Source: Planctomycetota bacterium (lineage in GTDB: Bacteria; Planctomycetota; UBA8742; UBA2392). Taken from it: DNA of 64,000 bases. The notes under the pieces were generated by a model that was given only the letters and a program-made list of their open reading frames with translations, searched no databases and was not told the origin of the DNA. Of the stretch, positions 18,082-26,309 are shown piece by piece. Where the stretch lies: positions 1-64,000 of the forward strand of contig JAIOJA010000077.1 of NCBI GenBank assembly GCA_019912315.1, read 5' to 3'. A program made the position numbers and the translations under genes. Position 1 is the first letter of the stretch. The number at the start of each line of letters is the position of its first letter.

Positions 18082-18097
18082 ACTGGCAGTTGAAGAC

Positions 18098-18541
18098 ATG
18101 CCCAGATGGATCGGTGTCGATTTTGGCAGCAAGTACGTCGGCGTGGCTGTCGGCGATGAAGATATTTCCATGCCGCTGACGACTGTTGCTGCGCAGCCTG
18201 ATGATGCGCTGCTGGTGGCGCTGGGCAAAATCGCCGCTGAGCAGGGAGCGGACGCCTTTGTGGTGGGGCTGCCGATCAACATGGACGGCAGCGAGGGCGG
18301 CGCGGCGAAGCTGTGCCGCGACTTCGGCGAGCGCCTGCGCCAGCACACGAAACTGCCCGTCGAGTTCGCCGATGAGCGCCTCAGCAGTTGGGAAGCAGAG
18401 GGCATGTTGATTGGCGGCGGCATGAAACCGAGTGAGCGCAAACAACGTGTTCATGCGGTCGCGGCCAAGCTGATCCTGGAGGCATTTTTCACAGCCCGCA
18501 AAGCCCCAGATGAACGGGCTTCAGGGGCATCCGGGGAATAG
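18098..18541 (+). CDS. ruvX: Holliday-junction resolvase-like protein RuvX/YqgF
   Basis: 147 aa, normal length. The RNase H-fold opening RWIGVDFGSKYVGVAVGDED carries the catalytic Asp, VVGLPINMDGSEGG is the conserved second motif, and FADERLSSWEAE carries the acidic residue of motif three. Family members process 16S rRNA 5' ends and may resolve junctions. The start is ATG 18098. Upstream in-frame codons come from the repeat arm and are excluded. topA follows with its own promoter. Confidence 0.92.
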   Translation: MPRWIGVDFGSKYVGVAVGDEDISMPLTTVAAQPDDALLVALGKIAAEQGADAFVVGLPINMDGSEGGAAKLCRDFGERLRQHTKLPVEFADERLSSWEAEGMLIGGGMKPSERKQRVHAVAAKLILEAFFTARKAPDERASGASGE

Positions 18542-18559
18542 AGCCGGCAGGTCGCCCGT

Positions 18560-18589
18560 TTGACAGGCGGTTAAAACTCTGCTTATCAT
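18560..18589 (+). promoter_or_regulatory. topA promoter, probably giving leaderless mRNA
   Basis: TTGACA (18560-18565), an 18-bp spacer and TATCAT (18584-18589), followed by TCCCCGCCCT and immediately the ATG at 18600. Transcription would start within about four bases of the start codon, and there is no Shine-Dalgarno sequence. Confidence 0.7.
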
Positions 18590-18599
18590 TCCCCGCCCT

Positions 18600-21266
18600 A
18601 TGACCGAACCTGACGACACATCCGAATCAAACTCCGCGGAAGATACCCCGCAAGTACCCGTGAAAAAGCCTGCAAAAAAGGCCGGGGCCAAGAAGTCGTC
18701 CGCGAAGAAGACCAGCGCGAAAAAGCCCGCGGCCAAGAAAACCACAAAGAAAAAGCCCGCGAAAAAGTCCAAGAAGAAGAAGGCCCGCAAGGGTCCGCCG
18801 CGCGGCAAGCCACTGGTAATCGTCGAATCGCCCGCCAAGGCCAAGACCATCAACCGCTATCTCGGTGCCGGCTACGTGGTCAAGGCAAGCGTCGGTCATG
18901 TACGAGACCTGCCGAAGTCGAAGCTTGGTATCGATGTCGAAAAGGACTTCGAGCCGCAGTATCTGACCATCCGCGGCAAGAAGGACATCATCAAGGAACT
19001 CAAGACGGCCGCTGCAAAAGCCAAAGTCGTCTACCTGGCGCCTGACCCTGACCGAGAGGGCGAGGCTATCGCCTGGCATTTAAAGGAAGCGCTTTCGCTG
19101 GACGATGATCGCGCCAAGCGCGTCACATTCAACGAGATCACCAAGAAAGCTATCCAGCACGCCTTTGACAACCCGCGTGAAATCGCGACCAACCTTGTGA
19201 ACGCGCAGCAGGCGCGCCGTATGCTTGACCGCCTGGTGGGCTACAAACTCAGTCCGCTACTTTGGAAGAAAGTGTTTCGTGGCCTCAGCGCCGGGCGTGT
19301 GCAGTCCGTTGCGCTGCGCGTTGTTGTTGAGCGCGAGCGCGAGATTGCCGCCTTCCAGCCTGAAGAATACTGGACGGTTTCCGCGTTCCTTGGCAAGGAA
19401 GCGCTGGATGACGACGGCAAAGAAGCGCTGGCCAAGTTCCTTGCGGTGTACCACGGCGTCACCAAGGAAGAGGAATCGGAAGCAGAAAAGGCCGATTCCG
19501 AAGACAGCGAGGGCGACGATTCGGCTGAAGACAAGGCACCGGTCGAGAAGCCGAAGCTGCCGGAAGGTGTCTTCCACGCCGACCTGAAGCAGGTGAAGGG
19601 TGAAAAGCCGCAACTTGCAAACCAGGGCGACGTTGACGGGTTTCTGGCCGGCATCAGCGGCAAGCCCTTCACTGTCAGCAAGATCGAAAAGAAAGAGCGC
19701 AAAGATCGACCGCGCGCGCCGTTCATCACCAGTACCTTGCAGCAGGCCGCCAGCACGCGACTCGGTTTCGGTGCGCGCAAGACCATGCAGATGGCCCAGC
19801 GCCTGTATGAAGGTACCGACATCGGCGAAGACGGACCGACAGGGCTGATCACCTACATGCGAACCGACAGTCTTCACTTGTCAGACTTTGCGGTGAACGA
19901 CGCGCGTGAGTTGATCCAGCGCGAATTCGGCGACAAGTACCTGCCCGAAAAAGGCGTGTTCTACAAAAGCAGCAAGCGGGCGCAGGCGGCGCACGAAGCG
20001 ATCCGTCCCACCAGTGTCGCGCGCACGCCCGATTCGCTGGCGAAGTTCCTTGAGCGCGACCAATTGCGGCTCTACACGCTGATCTGGGAGCGATTCCTTG
20101 CATGTCAGATGAATCCGGCCGTTTATGAAGTCACGACGATTGACATCGAAGCTGGCGACGCGCTGTTCCGTACCAGTGGGAAGCGCCTGCTGTTCGATGG
20201 CCACGCGCGCATTACCGGTGTCAAGCTGGACAAGAACGAGCAGCTGATGCCGGTGCTGGACGAAGGCGAAAAACTCGTCGACCATCGCGTCCAGCCTGAC
20301 CAGCACTTTACCCAGCCGCCGCCGCGCTACAGCGAAGCCAGCCTGGTGAAGACTCTCGAAAAGGAAGGTATCGGGCGACCCAGCACCTACGCCAGCATCA
20401 TCGGCACGATTCAGGATCGCTTTTATGTACGAGGCGAAAAGCGTCGGCTGTTCGCGACGGAGCTGGGCATGCTGGTCAACGACATGCTGGTCGGCAACTT
20501 TCAGCGCATCATGCAGACCGACTTCACCAGCAAGATGGAAGCGCAGCTCGACAAGATCGAAGACGGCGAGCTCGACTGGGTGGAAGTGCTGCGGAACTTC
20601 TACGCGATCTTCGCCGAAGAGCTGGCCGAGGCCGAAGTAAAGATCGAAAAGGTGAAGGGCAAACCCGCGCTCGACGAGAACGGCGAGTTGATGCCCTGCC
20701 CGATCTGCAACAGCGAAATGATCGAGCGCTGGAGTCGCTTCGGCAAGTTCTACGGCTGCACCAAGTTCCCCGACTGCAAAGGCACCGTGCCTTTGAACCG
20801 CGACGGCAAGATCTTGCGTGTTAAAAAGGAAGACCTGGAGTGCCCGGAATGCGGCAAGGAAATGGTCGTACGCATGAGCCGCCGCGGGCCGTTCCTTGGT
20901 TGCAGCACGTTCCCTGAGTGCCGCGGCACGCGCAGCCTCGAGTCCGAGAAATCACTGCGCCAGCTGAAGACGGAAGCCGAGTTCGCCGGGCTGACCTGCG
21001 ACCAGTGCGGCAAACCGATGAATGTGAAGTTCTTCCGTGGGCGCCCGTTCATTGGCTGCAGTGGCTACCCGGACTGCAAGAACACCTACAACCCGACCAA
21101 GGCGCGCGAAGCCCTGGAAGACGGCAGCCTCAAGCGCGACGAGGCCAAAGTCAAAGAAGCGGAAGAGAAGTACGAGCGCATCAAGCTTGAGCGCGAAGAA
21201 GAGGCCAAGGCGGACAAGGAAAAGGCCGAGTCCGACAGTCCATCTTCGGATGAAGCGCTGGTTTAG
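18600..21266 (+). CDS. topA: DNA topoisomerase I
   Basis: 888 aa type IA topoisomerase that relaxes negative supercoils. Residues about 20-65 form a Lys/Ala/Pro extension like histone H1 tails. The Toprim domain follows (LVIVESPAKAKTI and the metal motif PDPDREGEAIAWH). The active-site Tyr is in GLITYMRTDSLHLS near residue 419. A charged insertion (KEEESEAEKADSEDSEGDD, about 285-305) interrupts the core. Three C4 zinc ribbons end the protein (CPIC, CPEC and CDQC, each paired with a C-x4/5-C half). The basic N-terminal extension probably adds non-specific DNA binding. Confidence 0.97.
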   Translation: MTEPDDTSESNSAEDTPQVPVKKPAKKAGAKKSSAKKTSAKKPAAKKTTKKKPAKKSKKKKARKGPPRGKPLVIVESPAKAKTINRYLGAGYVVKASVGHVRDLPKSKLGIDVEKDFEPQYLTIRGKKDIIKELKTAAAKAKVVYLAPDPDREGEAIAWHLKEALSLDDDRAKRVTFNEITKKAIQHAFDNPREIATNLVNAQQARRMLDRLVGYKLSPLLWKKVFRGLSAGRVQSVALRVVVEREREIAAFQPEEYWTVSAFLGKEALDDDGKEALAKFLAVYHGVTKEEESEAEKADSEDSEGDDSAEDKAPVEKPKLPEGVFHADLKQVKGEKPQLANQGDVDGFLAGISGKPFTVSKIEKKERKDRPRAPFITSTLQQAASTRLGFGARKTMQMAQRLYEGTDIGEDGPTGLITYMRTDSLHLSDFAVNDARELIQREFGDKYLPEKGVFYKSSKRAQAAHEAIRPTSVARTPDSLAKFLERDQLRLYTLIWERFLACQMNPAVYEVTTIDIEAGDALFRTSGKRLLFDGHARITGVKLDKNEQLMPVLDEGEKLVDHRVQPDQHFTQPPPRYSEASLVKTLEKEGIGRPSTYASIIGTIQDRFYVRGEKRRLFATELGMLVNDMLVGNFQRIMQTDFTSKMEAQLDKIEDGELDWVEVLRNFYAIFAEELAEAEVKIEKVKGKPALDENGELMPCPICNSEMIERWSRFGKFYGCTKFPDCKGTVPLNRDGKILRVKKEDLECPECGKEMVVRMSRRGPFLGCSTFPECRGTRSLESEKSLRQLKTEAEFAGLTCDQCGKPMNVKFFRGRPFIGCSGYPDCKNTYNPTKAREALEDGSLKRDEAKVKEAEEKYERIKLEREEEAKADKEKAESDSPSSDEALV

Positions 21267-21445
21267 GAATCGGCTGTCGGCAGAGCAGCCTGCTGAAGTG
21301 CGCCGCCGTTTCAAGTCCACGGACGAGAGTCCTGAATCCCTCGTCTCGGACGCCGACATGCGTCACCGACCTGGTGGGCGGGATGAAGTCTGATCGCGAG
21401 CGAGCGGTTTCTTGAAACTCTGCAGGAGCGCGTCCGTTCAGGATA
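21267..21445. other. Spacer after topA with nothing recognised
   Basis: I see no gene, strong hairpin or repeat in this stretch. It precedes the promoter at 21446. Confidence 0.5.
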
Positions 21446-21478
21446 TTGACGAGTCAAGTCTTGACGTGTAAAGTCAAG
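21446..21478 (+). promoter_or_regulatory. Strong promoter with palindrome in spacer
   Basis: TTGACG (21446-21451), exactly 17 bp, then TAAAGT (21469-21474). The spacer holds GTCAAG-T-CTTGAC (21453-21465), a perfect inverted repeat, and another GTCAAG half-site follows at 21473-21478. This layout fits a repressor operator overlapping the promoter. Confidence 0.7.
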
Positions 21479-21495
21479 GCTGAAGGAGAATCACC

Positions 21496-21570
21496 ATGGT
21501 TTGTGCAAGTCAGTATCGATCCCTTTGCAGCTCGGGCGGCACCCTGGGTTCGGGTGAATGTACAGGCTGA
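21496..21570 (+). CDS. 24-residue Cys-containing microprotein (hypothetical)
   Basis: An AAGGAG Shine-Dalgarno (21483-21488) lies seven bases before ATG 21496. The frame reads MVCASQYRSLC, then a Ser/Gly-rich part, and ends GECTG before TGA. It has three Cys and no membrane segment. It has its own sigma70-type promoter and a terminator 26 bases after the stop, so it is a complete minimal transcription unit rather than a chance ORF. No gene follows that a leader peptide could attenuate; the next features are tRNAs. Function is unknown. The transcript could alternatively act as a small RNA. Confidence 0.5.
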   Translation: MVCASQYRSLCSSGGTLGSGECTG

Positions 21571-21595
21571 ACAAGCCCCATCCATGAGCCCGAGG

Positions 21596-21623
21596 CCCGT
21601 CGCCGAGCGACGGGTTTTTCTTT
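21596..21623 (+). terminator. Rho-independent terminator of the microORF unit
   Basis: CCCGTCGC / GCGACGGG, an 8-bp stem with a CGA loop, followed by TTTTTCTTT. Confidence 0.9.
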
Positions 21624-21672
21624 GGCAACCGGAAGTGTCAGCAGGCAGGCGCACGCGCGCCATTGCATTCAA

Positions 21673-21750
21673 GGCTCCGTAGCCCAACTGGAACGAGGCG
21701 CCTCGCTCAGAACGAGGAGGTTGCGAGTTCGAATCTCGCCGGAGCTACCA
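21673..21750 (+). tRNA. tRNA with CAG anticodon, class I (short variable loop)
   Basis: A full cloverleaf with encoded CCA. The acceptor GGCTCCG/CGGAGCT has a terminal G-U, the T arm is GCGAG-TTCGAAT-CTCGC, and the anticodon stem CCTCG/CGAGG encloses loop CTCAGAA, so the anticodon is CAG (Leu, CUG). The D stem has three good pairs and a C-A mismatch. Leu tRNAs normally have a long variable arm, but this one has only AGGTT. The body looks more like tRNA-Arg. A73 is compatible with LeuRS. The identity is therefore uncertain. Confidence 0.75.
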
Positions 21751-21777
21751 GCTACAGTTGACGGCGAGCAGTTGTCC

Positions 21778-21861
21778 GGAGGGTAGCGCCCAATGGTGGG
21801 CAACCGGTCCCGAAAACCGGGCCATCCAAAGATGGGGTTTCGATTCCTCTACCTTCCGCCA
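21778..21861 (+). tRNA. tRNA-Ser-like (CGA) with 8/4 or 9/3 fold
   Basis: The gene ends in G73-CCA and has a long variable arm (CCATC-CAAA-GATGG), a 4-bp D stem GCCC/GGGC, and anticodon stem CCGGT/ACCGG around CCCGAAA, giving anticodon CGA (Ser). Position 33 is C instead of the nearly universal U. The acceptor extends to 8 or 9 pairs (GGAGGGTAG with CTACCTTCC), leaving only a 4- or 3-pair T stem (GGGG/CCTC) and no G53-C61 pair. This matches the allo-tRNA type of cloverleaf rather than normal 7/5. It could be functional or a degenerate copy. Confidence 0.7.
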
Positions 21862-21883
21862 CTTGCCTGGGCGCGGCGGCGCG

Positions 21884-24800
21884 CTACTTGCCCCAGGGCA
21901 GCTTGGGGATTTTGGGGAAGTCCTCGGGCAGCTCTTTCGGTTGCTCCGGGGGCTTCCACTTGCCTTCGGCGATGTCCCGGGCAACTTTCAACCCGCCCTT
22001 GAGAAACGCCGGCCACTCGTCCTTAAACCGGCTCGGCAAGTCCGTGTACTGCTTCAGGAAGTCGTCAATTCCGACCACGTTGCCCAGTTGCTTCAGCAGG
22101 GCCTTGTCGTCCGGGTAAGTCAGCGCCGGCGCGAACTCAGCCTTGTCGTTGAACAGTCGAACCCGCATGCCCATGCCGTTCGGACCGTAGCTCGCCTGCA
22201 GCTTGTTCCAGGCAAACGTGAAGTACTCGGCCGGCACGCCCATGATCGTCTTGGTACCGGGGAGCGCTTCAACCATGCCGTTCTTGAGCACGACCGCAAC
22301 CGTCATCCCCGCCAGGGAGTCGCTGTCGCTGCCGGGCGTTGTCAGGGTGCGCGTCCTGCCATCGGGCTCAATGCTGCGCGGCTCAACGCTTGCGTCATCC
22401 GCAAACTTGAACGGCAGATCGAAAGTCGAATTCAACTGCGCGCCGTTGTACTTGAGGGTGTTCGCAATCCCGTCGACCAGTCCACGAGTGCCCGGCTGTT
22501 TCAACTCTGGCGCGAAACTGCCGGTGTTGTTCAGAATCCGCAGGTCGAGGGCGACGCCTTTGGCGCCTTGCGCCTGCACGAAAGTGTTGAAGCTGGTACA
22601 GAACTGAATTGCCGGAATGCCGAGGATGTTCGCGTTTCCCGCCTTCGGCGTCACCGTGAAGTTTGCCGCGCGTAGACGCAGGCGCAGGTTGGAAAGGTCG
22701 TGGCCGTCAGCGCCGGGGCTTTCGAAGGTGCGTGCGTTACCGTTCTCATCGACGCTTTCAAGCAGGATCTGGGTGCTGGGCGCGACGGTAAAGGGCAGGT
22801 CGAAGCGGGCGTTTAACTGGTTGCCTGTGTACTTCAGGGTGTTCGCCATGGCGTCTACGAGACCGCGCGTGCCGGGTGACAGCAGCGTCGGCGCGAAAGT
22901 TCCTGCCCCGTTGAAGATTCCCCAATCGAGTGCCAGCCCCTTGGGGCCCTGTGCTGCAATGAAGCCGTTGAAGGCCTCGCAGAAGTCCGTGGCGGGCAGC
23001 CCGACAATGGTGCTTTCGCCGGGCTTCGGCGAGACGGTGAAATTCGATGCACGAATGCGAATACGGAAGTTGCTGAAATCGTCCGTGTTCGCGCCCGGGC
23101 TCGACAGGGTTCGCAGGAGCCCGTCCTCGCCAACGCTTTCGCACTGGATGATCGCGCCCGGTGACACCGTCATTGGCAATCCAAAATTCGCGTTCATCTG
23201 TGCGCCCGTGTAGCTGAGCACGCTTGCCATGGCGTCCACCAGCCCGCGGGTACCCGGGCTCTCGAGTGCCGGGCTGAAGTTGCCTTCGGCGTTCATGATG
23301 CGCGTGCGAATGGCCAGCCCGTCTGGGCCTGTCGATGCCATGAAGGCGTTGAACGCGCGGCAGAAGTCTTCGGCGGGCAACCCGATGATGGTGTCCTGGC
23401 CCGGCTTAGGCACGATTGAAACGTCGCGCAGGTTGAATCCGACCCGCAGGTCGTTCAGGTCGTGGCGGGCTTCGCCGTCCAGACTGAGCTTCGGGTCGCG
23501 GACGCTGCCGTCGGCATTCATGCTCGCCAAGCCAAAGGTCGCGTTGCTGCTGAGCTCAAACGGCAAATCGATCAGGGATTTCATTTCTGGCGCCGTCAGC
23601 GTCAGGGCGTTCACCACGGCGTCGACGAAGGCGCGCAGACCGGGTTTCTCGAGGTCAAGCGCGATGCGGTCCTTACTGCCTTCAAAGCCGACGACGACGT
23701 CCAAACCGCCCATGCCGTCGATGACCTTGTTCAGCCCGCGTACCAGGAACGTGCCCGGCAAACCTGCCAGGTCACCCCCAGGATCTGCGAACGACAGGCC
23801 TTTCACCTGCATGCGCAGGTGTACCTTGATACCGTCATGCCAGCTGAGTGCGGATTCAGGCGTGCCGTAGCGTCCGTTTGAGTCGACTGTTCCGAAGCTG
23901 ATGGTGGTCTGATTGTTTGCCAGGGGAATGGGCGAGCCGCCCGCAAGGGCCAGCACAGGCTCAAGGGGAAAATCTTCGATCTGGATGCTGACGCCGCTGG
24001 GCAGGAAGGTGCCGACAGCACTTTCCGTCTTGAAGCCACCGAACCAGATCCCGAAAGACGCTTTCGCAGGTTTTGCAAAGCCGGGCGGCTGGATGCTGCC
24101 GGACATACGCAGTTGCGTACGCCCGGAGAACTCACCGTGTGTTGACGCGTAATGAACCACGGACAACTTCGCGTCCAATAGTGTCCCGCCGAAAACGTCC
24201 GCATCGACAAGGCTGCCGATGTCGATGGATTTGAGACCGGCGCTGCCGTCGACCTGCTCGATGCTGATCAGCTCATCGGGCGAGAACCGCAGCGTCAGCC
24301 CGATTTCCGCGCGACGACTTTCCTTGCCGTCGAGGTTGCCGGCCGCGATGAACTTCATCGGCTGCCCGTAGGCGACCGGGTCGCTGGAAATGCTCTCGGC
24401 CTTCAGTTCCAGTTGCGTGACTTTGTGAGCGAAGCGGTTTTTGTCCTCGCGCCCGAAGGTGATGCTCAGTTCATCGAGAGAGGCATGTTTCACCAGCACC
24501 GTTGGCTGGGCTGTCACCGACGACAGCGCTTTCTCGACGTACCATGCGCGATTGGCTGGCTCCAGCTCGCCGTCGGGCGTGCGCTGTGATGGCTCGGCTT
24601 TGGCGGGCTCTTCGACGGTTTCTTCGCCGGAACCTGTGGCACCCTCTTCTTTCGAGTACTCGCGAAGTTTCTCTATCCAGTCGCGAAGGTCATCGATCTC
24701 CTCGCTCTCCAGGATATCTTTGAGTTGCTTCAGGTAGTCGTTCAACTCAGGCTGACTGGTGTCTGTCGGCACGTCGGCAGGTTCTGGTTCAGGCTCCGGG

Positions 24801-25243
24801 CTCCAGGGTTGCTGGTAGCGAATCTCGCTGGCGCTGATGTCGTTGATAACGAAGCGTTTCTCAAGCAAGGGCCAGAATTCGATGTCGAGGTTCGCCTCGC
24901 GCAGGTAGATGACTTCGCGACGTTCGCGCCCTTCGACGTCCTGCCAGGCGTGCAGTTCCCGGATGGTGAGCTTGGGACCGAAGATGCTGAAACTGACGTA
25001 GCCGACTTCTGAGTTGCCGCCCTCGCCGGCGACGTTTCGAGCCTGCATGGTCAGCTGGTCGGCGATGATGCCGTCGATCATGAAGAAGTAAGCCAGCGCC
25101 GCGCCGCCGAACAGCACGGGCAGAATGCAGACCGCTTTCAGGCGCAGCAGCCCTGCGCGTTTGCGTTTCTCTGATTCGGTTTCGGGCTGTGGCTCGTCGG
25201 ACGCCATGGCCTCTACCGGCTCAGTTGGATCCGAGGAAGACAT
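21884..25243 (-). CDS. TIGR03545-like AsmA-type envelope protein with internal repeats
   Basis: 1119 aa. An acidic cytoplasmic N-terminus is followed by one membrane anchor (about residues 34-52, LKAVCILPVLFGGAALAYFF). Then comes an AsmA-like segment (VSFSIFGPKLTIRELHAW... NLDIEFWPLLEKRFVINDIS) as in TIGR03545 proteins. After a Pro/Glu-rich linker, the C-terminal half has four or five tandem modules of about 127 residues. Each carries a G(L/I/V)PA-x2-F motif (near residues 619, 745, 873 and 1000) and a PGTRGLVDA motif. It overlaps the start-proximal TIGR03546 gene by 23 nt. AsmA-like proteins span or bridge envelope layers; the role here is inferred. Confidence 0.75.
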   Translation of the reverse strand: MSSSDPTEPVEAMASDEPQPETESEKRKRAGLLRLKAVCILPVLFGGAALAYFFMIDGIIADQLTMQARNVAGEGGNSEVGYVSFSIFGPKLTIRELHAWQDVEGRERREVIYLREANLDIEFWPLLEKRFVINDISASEIRYQQPWSPEPEPEPADVPTDTSQPELNDYLKQLKDILESEEIDDLRDWIEKLREYSKEEGATGSGEETVEEPAKAEPSQRTPDGELEPANRAWYVEKALSSVTAQPTVLVKHASLDELSITFGREDKNRFAHKVTQLELKAESISSDPVAYGQPMKFIAAGNLDGKESRRAEIGLTLRFSPDELISIEQVDGSAGLKSIDIGSLVDADVFGGTLLDAKLSVVHYASTHGEFSGRTQLRMSGSIQPPGFAKPAKASFGIWFGGFKTESAVGTFLPSGVSIQIEDFPLEPVLALAGGSPIPLANNQTTISFGTVDSNGRYGTPESALSWHDGIKVHLRMQVKGLSFADPGGDLAGLPGTFLVRGLNKVIDGMGGLDVVVGFEGSKDRIALDLEKPGLRAFVDAVVNALTLTAPEMKSLIDLPFELSSNATFGLASMNADGSVRDPKLSLDGEARHDLNDLRVGFNLRDVSIVPKPGQDTIIGLPAEDFCRAFNAFMASTGPDGLAIRTRIMNAEGNFSPALESPGTRGLVDAMASVLSYTGAQMNANFGLPMTVSPGAIIQCESVGEDGLLRTLSSPGANTDDFSNFRIRIRASNFTVSPKPGESTIVGLPATDFCEAFNGFIAAQGPKGLALDWGIFNGAGTFAPTLLSPGTRGLVDAMANTLKYTGNQLNARFDLPFTVAPSTQILLESVDENGNARTFESPGADGHDLSNLRLRLRAANFTVTPKAGNANILGIPAIQFCTSFNTFVQAQGAKGVALDLRILNNTGSFAPELKQPGTRGLVDGIANTLKYNGAQLNSTFDLPFKFADDASVEPRSIEPDGRTRTLTTPGSDSDSLAGMTVAVVLKNGMVEALPGTKTIMGVPAEYFTFAWNKLQASYGPNGMGMRVRLFNDKAEFAPALTYPDDKALLKQLGNVVGIDDFLKQYTDLPSRFKDEWPAFLKGGLKVARDIAEGKWKPPEQPKELPEDFPKIPKLPWGK

Positions 25244-25745
25244 ACTTGAGTCCTTTGAATATCCATACTTTTGAAGCCCACTTCATGAGCTTTGACTTTT
25301 TGAATTTCTTTTCCAGGCGTTCGCGCCAGGCACGCCAGAAGAACAGCATCGCGACGAACAGTGGTGCTGCGATGATCAGCCACAGGGCGATCGCGCCGGC
25401 GACGTCGTAGTAGTCCAGGCGCAGCCATGCGAGAATCGGGGTTTCGGCGGCCGCGATCAAGGGGGCTTGGGGGGCGACCTCCAGGGCGGAAGCGCCAAGC
25501 GGGCGAATCAGAATGCCTTGCAGAGGCAGCGAAATCAGCTTGAACAGCCCAAAGGCGAAGGTGGCGCTGCCGAAGTGCAGGTTGACCAGGATGATCAGGG
25601 TGAAGACGCAGACCGTGCCCAGGCCCAGGGGCAGCAGCCCGGCAAGTGCGCCCAGCGTGACCCCCAGTGCGATCTGCCACGGAAACAGGTCTGCGTTTAA
25701 GGTTTTGTACAGCCAGCGGGTGGCTTTGATGATGGTGAAGAACAC
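25221..25745 (-). CDS. TIGR03546-family membrane protein
   Basis: 174 aa from GTG 25745. The N-terminal signature IKATRWLYKTLNADLFPWQI, then ALGVTLGALAGLLPLG, is characteristic. Three to four hydrophobic segments follow, and the C-terminus is basic (KKFKKSKLMKWASKVW). It is paired and overlapping with the TIGR03545-like gene, an arrangement known for these two families, so the products probably act together in the envelope. Function is unknown. Confidence 0.85.
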   Translation of the reverse strand: MFFTIIKATRWLYKTLNADLFPWQIALGVTLGALAGLLPLGLGTVCVFTLIILVNLHFGSATFAFGLFKLISLPLQGILIRPLGASALEVAPQAPLIAAAETPILAWLRLDYYDVAGAIALWLIIAAPLFVAMLFFWRAWRERLEKKFKKSKLMKWASKVWIFKGLKYVFLGSN

Positions 25746-25891
25746 GTCATTCTCCGGCTGGTTACGGCGCGGGGAAATGCTATCCCTGCGCGCGGTTAGA
25801 ACAACCTTGGTGCGGAATAGATTTCGGTTGATATCCCATTGCGGGTTGAAAACCGGTTGCTATCTTCTTCGCTCCAATTTTGGCGCAGGGC

Positions 25892-25966
25892 GCCGGCGTA
25901 GCTCAATGGCAGAGCACTGGTTTTGTAAACCAGCGGTTGCGAGTTCGAATCTCGCCGCCGGCTCCA
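25892..25966 (+). tRNA. tRNA-Thr (TGT)
   Basis: Canonical cloverleaf with encoded CCA. The acceptor is GCCGGCG/CGCCGGC and the anticodon loop TTTGTAA gives TGT. A possible promoter (TTGCGG, 16 bp, TATCTT) lies upstream near 25840-25867. First of a four-tRNA group before tuf. Confidence 0.95.
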
Positions 25967-26045
25967 GCTTACGGCTTTGCAACGGCCCTGCGTTTTGAAA
26001 ACAGAAGACCGGCAGGCGTGGCGCAGTAGCGGCGCTTGGAAAGCC

Positions 26046-26131
26046 GGGCGGATACCCAAGCGGTCAAAGGGGCCTGACTGTAAATCAGGTGGCAAATGCC
26101 TTCGCTGGTTCGAATCCAGCTCCGCCCACCA
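26046..26131 (+). tRNA. tRNA-Tyr (GTA)
   Basis: Class II tRNA with a long variable arm and encoded CCA. The acceptor is GGGCGGA/TCCGCCC and the anticodon stem-loop CTGACTGTAAATCAG gives GTA. Confidence 0.96.
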
Positions 26132-26163
26132 GATTTACGGCCTGAAGCGAAGGGCTGACAGAC

Positions 26164-26239
26164 GCGGGTGTAGCTCAATGGCTAGAGCATCTGCCTTCCA
26201 AGCAGACGGTTGTGGGTTCGAGTCCCATCGCCCGCTCCA
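26164..26239 (+). tRNA. tRNA-Gly (TCC)
   Basis: Canonical fold with encoded CCA. The anticodon stem TCTGC/GCAGA around CTTCCAA gives TCC. Confidence 0.95.
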
Positions 26240-26309
26240 CCTTCGGGCGCCGCAGCATGGCGCCGAGAAGAAGTGAGAAGAAGTGAAGAAGCTGCAGGCG
26301 GAGGATTGC

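Noticed and set aside
21446-21682. 78-codon frame overlapping the microORF in another frame
   Set aside because: Its start lies inside the promoter, it runs through the terminator hairpin, and it has no Shine-Dalgarno, unlike the 24-codon frame.
21673-21750. Interpretation of the CAG tRNA as part of a tmRNA with the preceding microORF
   Set aside because: The tRNA is a complete normal cloverleaf with its own anticodon arm, and a terminator separates it from the ORF. There is no ALAA-type tag.
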